NCBI GenBank assembly: GCA_001632425.1
Contig: KV425633.1
Span: 4,364 to 32,692, forward strand
Origin: Neolentinus lepideus HHB14362 ss-1
Taxonomy: Eukaryota; Basidiomycota; Agaricomycetes; Gloeophyllales; Gloeophyllaceae
Length of the DNA: 28,329 nt
Direction of reading: 5' to 3'
In this document: in pieces, positions 1 to 7,413 of the stretch
Numbering within the stretch: position 1 is the first letter of the stretch
Layout: every line of letters starts with the position of its first letter
The notes under the pieces: model-generated
The model's database searches: none
What the model was told of the DNA's origin: nothing
Seen by the model: the letters and a program-made list of their open reading frames with translations, nothing else
Made by a program: the position numbers and the translations under genes

Positions 1-499
1 GGACGGGGGACGGCGAGAATCACATCCAAGGAAGGTGAACATGCCAAACAGACGGGTGGAGAGGATAAGTAAGTAGCGTGGTAGAGGTCGAAGTGCGTGG
101 TAGAGGTCGAAGTGGGGGTGAACCGGTGGTGAGTAGACGAGCCAAGTAGGGTCAAACGTGAAGCGGCGCCCAGGAGGAGTGAGTCAGACGCAGGATTGAG
201 GATGGAGGGAGTGCGTCAGACGCAGGACGACGACACGAGATTGAAGCGACGGCACGCATTGCGATATTGAAGCGACGACGCCCAATCCCCACCGAAACGA
301 AAAACAATACCAAATCAGCCCCACCCCACCCGACACAGAGAAACGGGGACGCACCGGTCCGTGCCCGCGAGAATGAGGAGGCGCGCGGCGCGTGTGGCGA
401 GGAAGAGCGGGGAGAGGGAGGTGAACCAGGCTGTTCGTTTGTTTATGTTGGGGGTTTGGGGGTGGGGGAGGGGAGAAGGGTTGGAGGAGGGGGTGAGGG

Positions 500-1085
500 G
501 ATGAGGACGCAGGTTTAGAGAAGACGAGAGGAGGACGCAGGGTGAGTGAAGACGAGTTCAGAACACAGGGTGAGTGAAGATGAGAGGAGGACGTAGAGTG
601 AGGGAAGGCGAGACGAGAACACAGGGAGAGAAGACAAGGCGAGATGAGGACGCGGGGTGAGTGAAGACGAGAGGAGAACGCAAGGTGAGTGAAGACGAGA
701 GGAGAACGCAAGGTGAGTGAAGACGAGACGGGACGAGAACGCAGGGTGAGTGCAGAAGGGACGAGAACGCAGGGTGAGTGCAGAAGAGACGAGGATGCAC
801 GGTGAGTGCAGAAGAGACGAGGATGCACGGTGAGTGAAGACGAAAGGAGAACGCAGGGTGAGCGCAGGACAAAAACGCAGGTTGGAGGGGACGAGACGAG
901 ACGAGACGAGAACGTAGGGTGAGAAGACGAGAGTGGAATGCGGGGTGAGGTGAAGATGAGAGGACGCAGGGTGAGTGAAGACGAGATGAAGACGCAGGGT
1001 GAGTGAAGACGAGATGAAGACGCAGGGTGAGTGAAGACGAGAGGAGGACGCAGGACGAGATGAAGACGAGACGAGATCGCAAGTT
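500..1085. repeat. GA-rich 28-bp minisatellite
   Basis: Tandem, slightly diverged units of about 28 bp read on the plus strand as GTGAGTGAAGACGAGAGGAG followed by AACGCAGG. The units at 659-714 are nearly identical; others vary by small insertions or by GAAGA/GCAGA changes. Seen from PME-1 (minus strand) the array is a pyrimidine-rich tract lying beyond the donor of the gene's fifth exon, so it sits in what should be an intron, or it separates the gene from its last exon. Long open frames here are composition artefacts. A smaller direct duplication of about 18 bp lies at 80-118. Confidence 0.85.
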
Positions 1086-1157
1086 GAATGATGAGAGAAG
1101 AAAGGAGATACGAGCGTCAGCGCGAGCTCACCCGGGAAAGAAAGAACGAGTGCTTAC

Positions 1158-2537
1158 TCTCCCAGTACGGCCCCGTGCTCCGAAGGGCCGTGCGCCAGGT
1201 GTATTTCTTCGGGCTGGATGGAGAGGAGGATGCGTTGGATAGAGAAGGCGAGGAGGAGGAGGAGTTGAGGGGAGAGGATGCGGAGAGGGAGGAAGAGGTG
1301 GGGGTGGATGGAGATGCAGAGGTGTTGGATTGAGAGGAGGTGGTGGGGACGATGATGGTGGGGACGATGATGGCGGGGACGGAGATGCGCGCGGAGGTGG
1401 GGTTGTGGATTTGGTTGGCTTTTATGCTGGGTGAGGTGAGTTATGGTGGTGGGGAGGAAAGGATGGAAGGAGGTTGGACAGGCGGGGAAAGGAGGGAAAG
1501 AGGGAGAGGGAAGTGCGAATGTAAGGGCGAGGAGAGGGAAGTGTAGATGCAATGCAAGGGAGAGAGTCGGCAGGACGCGCAAGAACGAGGATGAGAAGAC
1601 GATGAAAGAGATGCGAGGATGAGAACAAGGACAGGAACGACTAAAGAAAAGCGACTTACTGCCATTCTACTGCCTCCTCGATACTGTCAAAGCCATCCGG
1701 GCGGGCGTTGAGGATCTGGTTCATGTAGGGAAGGGCTTCGAGGGCGGTGCCTGTGGAGAGGGAAGTGATGGAAGGTAGGCAACATATGCAGACACACCTT
1801 CGACGACGTCGAGCACTACGACGCCCAGGACAGAGTACCCGGCGTCGATGAGCTGGGGGCATGCGTGCACGACGACGGCGCCGCCCATGCTGTGGCCAAC
1901 GAGCTGGAAATTTTAGTAGACATGACACAGAGAACAGGGATGGGCGCACTAGTAACTCGGGCGCGGCCTTTGCATCTGGAAAGACGGTCTTGAGTAGCTC
2001 TGTGAGGTCGTCTGTGAGGACACTGATGGAGAGATCCTCGTCAGACGCGCCGTCCATGGGCACCGTCTTCCCTGCACACAGTCATTCACGCACCAACACG
2101 TGATGACACTAGTACTCACCATGCCTCCTCGCGTCCACTGCCAGCACACCGAGCTTACCTGCCGTCATATCCTGTACCTCCTTGGCCAAGCACGCAAAAC
2201 TGAGGGCAGAGAAGCCCGCGCCGTGGTGGCACACGAGGACCGCGCCGGAGGACACGGGCGGGGTGTAGTAGACGCGAAAGTCGAGGTGGCGGGGCGGGAC
2301 GGCGACTTGACTGGCGGAGGCGAAGTACGGGGCGGCGGAGAGCGGGGAGAAGGCGGGGTTGGGGGCTTTCGGGACCGCAGGTTTGGTGTAGCGGGGGGGA
2401 AAGGGCGGGCCCATGGGGCCGAGGGAGCTGCGAGCTTCTTCGTCGTCGTCGTCGTCGGGGTCGGGATCTGGATGGGGAGGGAGAGGCGGGAGATTGGAGA
2501 TGCGGGCTTGCAGGGCAGAGCGGTAGAGATCGGACAT
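1158..2537 (-). CDS. PPE1: Protein phosphatase methylesterase 1 (PME-1), 3' end missing
   Basis: PME-1 removes the carboxyl methyl ester from the C-terminal leucine of the PP2A catalytic subunit and is an alpha/beta hydrolase. By-eye exons on the minus strand are 2537-2120, 2071-1950, 1903-1798, 1750-1660 and 1426-1158; all join in frame through GT-AG introns. The product starts MSDLYRSALQ, has an acidic Asp/Glu run near residues 26-34, the family motif CHHGAGFSALSFA, the nucleophile elbow GHSMGG (Ser near 185), then VVVLDVVEGTALEALPYMNQ and NPTSARISVP. A Ser/Pro-rich linker precedes YTWRTALRSTGPYWE. The fifth exon ends at a good donor (GTAAGCA, from 1157). The final segment, which should carry the catalytic His, was not found between 1 and 1157, so it lies outside the window or is lost. 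Intron 4 (1427-1659) is unusually long for this locus. Identity is secure; whether the gene is intact is not. Confidence 0.9.
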
Positions 2538-3080
2538 GTTGGGTCAAGAGCAGCGCAGCGTCGAGGCCATCGGCGGATGATGGTCGAGCAGGGTTAGGGT
2601 TCGCACGGTGAATGACATCATCACTTCGAACATACTTGACTCAAACAAGATATACTCGTGGCTGACTTGTCCTCATCCACACGCTCCCTTTGACATGTAT
2701 ACTGTGAGACCCCCTGAACTAGGATGTATGTGTGCCCCATCTTATCTTCTCGCATAGTTCCCGATTTCCATGGACAGAGCGCACTTGGGTTGCCGGCTTG
2801 GCTTGATATTCGAACTTCACGGAGACCTCGGATTCATATAGCATGTGCCTGTATCCATACCTTCACTATATCATCAGGGTGAGTCAGCTGCATCGAGTCT
2901 ACGCCATATCGCTATCATCTCAGTGCACCCAAGTCGACTAGCACTCCACCGTGCATTGAATCTGGTCCCCTGGCAGAGGGTCCATGTGTGTGTGTATGAC
3001 TTCTTCCTATTAATCTCCTTCAGACAATCTGGTTCATCACTGGCGAGGTTCCATTTGCGCATAAATCTGACTCGGGCGGT
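2538..3080. other. Intergenic, PME-1 upstream region
   Basis: No gene is supported here. The stretch directly upstream of 2537 should hold the PME-1 promoter, but no clear TATA box or other named site stands out. Small open frames around 2845-3150 lack codon structure or family resemblance. Confidence 0.5.
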
Positions 3081-3081
3081 A

Positions 3082-3136
3082 TTACGAGTCCTGAGTTTAC
3101 GAAGGAACAAGTTACGAGGCCTGAGGTACGAAGGAT
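3082..3136 (+). repeat. Two-copy short tandem repeat (TTACGAG..CTGAG..ACGAAGG)
   Basis: Two adjacent copies of about 25-30 bp share TTACGAG, CCTGAG and TACGAAGG. The same CGAGTCCTGAG core reappears in the inverted pair at 4119-4285, so it probably belongs to a local repeat family. Confidence 0.5.
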
Positions 3137-3152
3137 GAGTTTGTACGCTCAA

Positions 3153-3430
3153 AATGAGCGGGTTGCCGAATGATGTCCTTCGTGGGAACTCGTGCCGAGT
3201 AATCGGTGTTTCAAAATATTTGTAGTGCTAATCACAAAATTGGATCCCAGATTCATAGTCCGTTTGTAGTGATCACTACAAAGAGACTACAAACTCGTTT
3301 TGTAGTCCCTTTTTTCAATATTCTCTTCCTCACTATCTTCAAATTGCTCCTTTTCCTTCCTCCTTTTCAATATAAGCTTATACCATATATATGTGTCATT
3401 GTGAATATTTCTGTAGTTTTAGCATTTTCT
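3153..3430 (+). repeat. Dispersed repeat family 1, copy 1 (TGTAGTG/CACTACA type)
   Basis: Begins AATGAGCGGGTTGCCGAA, carries TGTAGTG..CACTACA palindromes and several TTGTAGT words, then a pyrimidine-rich stretch ending near TATAAGCTT. The order of these landmarks is repeated in the copy starting at 4338. No coding capacity is seen, so it is most likely a non-autonomous mobile element or a fragment of one. The right boundary is approximate. Confidence 0.55.
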
Positions 3431-3635
3431 TTGCCTTCGAGGTACCCGATACGTTCTCCAAGGCCTTTCTTACCATGGGAATTCGACTTCAATGACCATT
3501 TGTTGTGGGTGGCGCGGTGGCGCGCCGCGTCGATTCCAAATACTGGCTTCTGATTGGCCAGATGCTCTCTTGTGCGGGTCACTTCATAAATTTGGGCTTC
3601 AAGTCTAGTGTATAATAATCTTAGCTGACTTCACC

Positions 3636-3820
3636 GTTCATTGAGTGAGCATGAGATACCAGTAAGAGAATGACGTGGACAGCATGAAAGTCTCACAAGA
3701 TTTTACACACTGTTTATGTCATTGGTCACTGATAGCTGGTATTTCCACTGAGAAAAATCAGAAATTTTACTAAAAATATCAGAAAAATTTGTACAACCCA
3801 GGGTGGCTGGCACCCATCCA
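3636..3820 (+). repeat. Dispersed repeat family 2, copy A
   Basis: About 185 bp starting GTTCATTGAGTGAG and ending CCCAGGGTGGCTGGCACCC. It shares ordered blocks with copies at 3880-4080 and 28130-28329: TTCATTGAGTGA, GCTGGTATTTC, the AAATATCAGAAAAATTTGTAC region and CCCAGGGTGGC. It is non-coding and all three copies have the same orientation. Confidence 0.7.
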
Positions 3821-3879
3821 TTCGTTTGTTTATACCTCTGACTATGGTAATCATTGATGTTGTATATATCTTTTTTACC

Positions 3880-4080
3880 TTCTACTGGTCTACTGGCTTT
3901 ATTAGTTGGCTCATTGAGTGAGGATACCAGCAAGAGCATGACATAGATGGCATGGAAGTCCTGTGAGATTTTGCATGCTGTTTACATCATTGGTCATCAA
4001 TAGCTGGTATTTCTGCTCAGAAAATTTGGAAAATTGCTAGAAATATCAGAAAAATTTGTACAGCCCAGGGTGGCTGGCAC
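3880..4080 (+). repeat. Dispersed repeat family 2, copy B
   Basis: Second copy, placed in tandem with copy A. It carries an extra 5' part (TACTGGTCTACTGGCTTTAT) that is also present at the start of the right-hand copy C, so the full unit is about 200 bp. Confidence 0.7.
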
Positions 4081-4118
4081 ATTTGTTTGGGTGATTATTT
4101 GTATATGGTAACTTTTAT

Positions 4119-4285
4119 GAGTCCTGAGGTTTTCAGAAAATTCCATACCCCATCATAATCAAAAAATGGATTAAAATAAGATGAAAATAGAATTAAAAAT
4201 CCAATTTAGACCATTTTTAAATTATAATGAAGTACAAAAGTTTCAGACAATTAATATGAAAATGTAACAAGTGACCTCAGGACTC
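4119..4285. repeat. Perfect 12-bp inverted repeat around AT-rich DNA
   Basis: GAGTCCTGAGGT at 4119-4130 is the exact reverse complement of ACCTCAGGACTC at 4274-4285. The enclosed 143 bp is AT-rich and non-coding. This could be a small MITE-like element or the edge of a SINE. No target duplication was recognised. Confidence 0.45.
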
Positions 4286-4337
4286 GTACCCATGCCATGC
4301 AGAGCAGTGGCCCTCTTGCCCAAGTCTTTACACCGAG

Positions 4338-4600
4338 AATGAGCGGGTTGCCGAACAGGAGCATGATGGCTGAGAAGTCGTGGGATTATTCTTATGTAGT
4401 GGCCACTACACTATTGGATGTCCGCATCAAAGTCCGCCTGTAGTGTCAACTACAAAAAGACTACAAAAAGAGTTTTGTAGTGCCTCTGGTCAGGTTTCAG
4501 CCTGCTCCTCAATTAAAGTGGCTCCTTTCTCTCTGATTTTTCTAATATAAGCTTCTGATACCTGCTCACATCACCTGGAATATTTTCCTTATTTTAGGTG
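4338..4600 (+). repeat. Dispersed repeat family 1, copy 2
   Basis: Starts with the same 18 bases as the copy at 3153, then carries TGTAGTGGCCACTACA, a perfect 16-bp palindrome, followed by TTGTAGTG words, a pyrimidine-rich stretch and ATAAGCTTCTGATACC. The copies are clearly diverged outside these landmarks. Confidence 0.55.
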
Positions 4601-4641
4601 CTGTCCTCATGTTCCAATATATTTTACAGCGATGTGGTTCT

Positions 4642-4668
4642 TACATCAGCAAAATGTCGAGCCATCTT
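4642..4668 (+). repeat. Left terminal inverted repeat
   Basis: Reads TACATCAGCAAAATG, then a variable stretch, then CATCTT. The reverse complement of 21592-21618 reads TACATCAGGAAAATG, a variable stretch, then CATCTT, with five mismatches over 27 positions. Confidence 0.7.
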
Positions 4669-5035
4669 AGCAACCGGCTAAGCACGTGTTAAGATCTCTA
4701 AGAAGCCAAGAATAGGCTAAGATAGGCTAAGATTAGACTAAGATCAGATAAGTCCCAAAGAAGATATAAGCTTCGCCGAAGATAGAAAGCAATCACACGA
4801 TAAGATCATCTTAAGACTGCTAAGGAGCTAAGACAGTCTCAAGAGTCCAGTAAGCGCCCCGAAGGAATGTAAGCTCAACCAAGCATTGTAAGACAATACT
4901 TGTAGATTACTCGAAATGGTTAGAACTTAGATAGGCTAAGATCGGGCCAAGACGGCAGTGATAATATTGTAAGATATTGCTAAGATCCTAAGACGCAGTA
5001 AGAAGTTCCTAAGGAGCTCCCTAAGGACGCACGCA
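4660..5035. repeat. Left subterminal TAAG-rich repeat region
   Basis: TAAG or CTTA occurs every 10-25 bases, often as CTAAGA or GGCTAAGAT. Examples are the near-tandem GGCTAAGATAGGCTAAGAT near 4713 and CTAAGGAGCTAAGAC near 4820. Most copies are TAAG on the plus strand. The density drops sharply where the tRNase Z fragment begins. It is probably the binding array for the transposase or its accessory protein. Confidence 0.7.
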
Positions 5036-5270
5036 GGACATTGCAGATGAGCGTGATGAGACCCATCGTGTGGTCAGCTATGCGGGTATGTGTCACAGCA
5101 CTCTCATGCGAATTCCAACACTAGCTCTTCCGTGGGGGGAAGCGCGTACGTACCGTGCATGTGGGTGATGAACACATTGGTCACTCTGCTCGATCTTAGG
5201 TACATTTGGCCCTGTGCTCCCCGCGGCTGAAAAGCGAATTGGTGGACGGTGCCTTCAGTGCAGTCCACCA
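5035..5270 (-). pseudogene. tRNase Z (ribonuclease Z) fragment
   Basis: tRNase Z trims the 3' trailer of tRNA precursors. An exon at 5270-5154 reads VVDCTEGTVHQF and, after RVTN, VFITHMH. It is joined across a GT-AG intron (5153-5078) to an exon starting ADHTMGL. Together they give the metallo-beta-lactamase zinc motif H-x-H-x-D-H (THMHADHTMG). Only this short piece is present: nothing recognisable follows before the TAAG region, and the upstream coding part is absent. The retained intron shows capture of genomic DNA rather than cDNA. The family call rests on one motif plus its flanks. Confidence 0.6.
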
Positions 5271-5429
5271 CTGTCGAGAGGAAGCATTAGTGGATATTTT
5301 CCTGGTTGTAATGTTGCATAGAAACGGGAGCAAGGATGGCTGACGTACCTCAACCCATCATCTGAAGAAATGTCAGTCACAGGGTAGTCGACATACCAAT
5401 GCTCCTTGCCTTAATAGTACTGGGCCCAA

Positions 5430-6612
5430 CCTCTCTTCAACTTGAAGCATATCTCGAACGTAGCACGGAGAATGCTACAGAGCAATCAGCAACTTCAAAA
5501 GAAGCACATGACAGTCTACAACGCACCGACCAGCGGATTGTTGCACAAAAACCATGTCAGCGACGAGAGCAAAACTTCTAGCTTAAGCTGGGAGATGTAC
5601 GCCTGTAAGAGGACATTGATCTTCGCAGTGGGCTCATCGCCACTCTCCTTCACTGGAATCAGAACGTGCTCCAGTAACTTTCCAAGCTCGAGTTTTTCCT
5701 GATTATGTGTACATTAGGGCAATGGCTTGAGATTGATTGAAGAGCAGATACATACCTCCTGCCATACTGGAATATACTCGAACTCATCTGACAGGGCGAA
5801 CACTCTGAAAAGCTCCAGCATCCACATCGATGGCTGCATGTGCTTGTTGTAAGTCGCCATGCAGTTATATGTAACATAGTAATGCGATGCGATGCGAGCT
5901 CACTCCGTAATCTGGAAGCGACCAGAAGCCCTTTCATACTTTATGAGATGACATTTCTCAAGTAACGCAGGAGCAGAGTGAATGATATCTGCATGCTTCT
6001 GGACAAGACCCTTGTTGTCCTCGTAGTCAACACCAACACTGTAGAGGCTCGGCATTTTGAGCATCTGGACGTATCTGACATGCCACGAGTTAGCCTGATT
6101 CTTGCTAGAATTGTGTAGAAGTAACTTACAGATATGTGTATCCCAACCATTGCACGGCCTCATCTTGGTTTCTAATGGTACTGAGGACGATCTCAGCATT
6201 CAAGTTATCGGCCAACTTTGCGATGAACTGCGACTTGATGGGAAGTTGCTGGTTCATTAGACTGAGGTAGTACTGCAGCTCAGAGTGGTCGGTGATGATC
6301 ACTCCTTCTCCGTAAGTGTCATATTGCGGCCGACCAGTGTGTCCAAGCATTTGGAGAACATCTTGGGGTGACAGCTCTACCCATCGACCCTTCTCGGGGT
6401 TGTAGATCTGAGTACCCTCGAGCCGGGAGCAAGCGTGCCAGTCTTGGGCACGGCTTCAACTCCCCTTGCATCCTGGTCTTCATGGCATCGTCAGAGCGCA
6501 TCTTAGCCTGTATGTCGCCCGCTAACTCACGGAGAATCCAGCCAACACCCTTCTCCCTCATTGCTACCTCCACATTGACTCTTTCATCCACATCACTGCG
6601 CTGTAACTTCAT
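5430..6612 (-). pseudogene. BRR2 spliceosomal helicase fragment, internally deleted
   Basis: BRR2 (SNRNP200) is the Ski2-like helicase that unwinds U4/U6. The fragment starts in the N-terminal region (RSDVDERVNVEVAMREKGVG, then WILRELAGD and [10 protein letters not shown]). It then jumps straight to the end of the first helicase cassette ([20 protein letters not shown], then [17 protein letters not shown]), so several hundred residues including Walker motifs I-IV are missing. It continues into the winged-helix and Sec63-like parts ([42 protein letters not shown]). Helicase motif VI has HTGRP where the family has RAGRP. There is a one-base deletion near 5580 and a scrambled stretch near 5890-5915. 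Several GT-AG introns remain (6130-6076 region, 5755-5701), which shows DNA-level capture. It cannot encode a helicase. Confidence 0.85.
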
Positions 6613-6639
6613 ATATTAGACAATTATGTTATGCTTTTT

Positions 6640-7290
6640 TTTAGAAGAGTAGGAAGCTCTGATACTCGAACAACTCCATAAGCTGGTTCTCGCAGTCTCA
6701 GAGACTGGATTCCGAGCCCACAAAGTCTCTTGTAGGGCAGCTTGGATGCTCAACATACGTCCTGACCATCGGCTTGGAGTTCCCAGTGGTGAAGTGGTGA
6801 GGATCGCGTTCCATGCAAAGTCCATTGTGGTCCACAGCCTATTGTCAAACACTCCCAGCATACACACATTGCGCCACACACCGTTGATAACCATTGCGTT
6901 CCTGAGAGCTCGTGCGGGGATACTTGCATTGACACGGTGCAAGTACGTGATCTTCTGCACTGGGAACAGTGATCAGGGATGGTCTCGTTGAGGTCGGACA
7001 TGCTGAGCCTCGTGGGTGGGGCAGGGGGGAGCGCGGAGATTGATGTGCTTGGTGTAGAGGTACGAGGAGAGGATGGGGAAGGTCTGTGGGGAGGGGAGGC
7101 AGTTGGGGATGACGGGGAGGGTGGTGGTTCCTGTGTGCGGGTTGTTGGGGTGCAGCTTGGGGAGGTGGGCACAGTGTACGGTGAAGGTGATGTTGTGCAA
7201 GTGACCTTTAGCTCGACGGGCTTGGGGTGAACATTGGATGGCATGGGAATAAATCTTACTTCAATGAAGATCTATTACCACGCCACCTCT
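6640..7290 (-). pseudogene. Clp1-like protein, 3' part (captured fragment)
   Basis: Minus-strand frames read LHNITFTVHCAHLPKLHPNN, then LPVIPNCLPSPQTFPILSSY, YLYTKH and, after a break, NGVWRNVCMLGVFDNRLWTT followed by MDFAWNAIL. The order of these blocks fits the Clp1 (clampless-1) family of mushrooms, in which Clp1 is needed for mating-type-controlled clamp development. One frameshift near 7185 and a TGA near 6975 break the frame. The upstream edge (7290-7229) is a segment also found at 12032-12100, where the 5' part of apparently the same gene continues. The family assignment is from memory of the motif order and is moderately sure. Confidence 0.55.
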
Positions 7291-7292
7291 CT
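7229..7292 (-). repeat. 60-bp palindromic segment, copy 1 (left of JmjC block)
   Basis: The segment is shared with 12032-12100. It can fold back: GGCATGGGAATAAAT, a loop around CTTACTTCAATGA, then the partly complementary ATCTATTACCACGCC. On the minus strand it is in the same frame as both halves of the Clp1-like gene. Together with its partner it brackets the JmjC gene and the truncated LINE. Confidence 0.65.
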
Positions 7293-7413
7293 GATTGCGC
7301 ACCTTCACCTCCTCCTGGTGATCCTAGTAATCCTGAAACTCCTGTCAATTACATTCCAAGAATTACTTTCGACAATCATTGTCTACATTGTAACTTTGAT
7401 TTGATTTGATACT

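Noticed and set aside
184..1082. Long Ser/Leu/Pro-rich open frames on the minus strand
   Set aside because: They are translations of the 28-bp minisatellite; open frames follow from its composition and repeat length.
1154..1582. His/Pro-rich minus-strand frame as a separate protein
   Set aside because: The real coding frame here is PME-1 exon 5 (1426-1158), which matches the family and joins exon 4 by GT-AG splicing.
2100..2597. Gly/Arg-rich plus-strand frame opposite PME-1
   Set aside because: It is a shadow of the PME-1 first exon, with no family resemblance.
4660..5035. TAAG repeats as telomeric DNA
   Set aside because: The motif spacing is irregular, the flanks vary, and the fungal telomere unit (TTAGGG) is not present.
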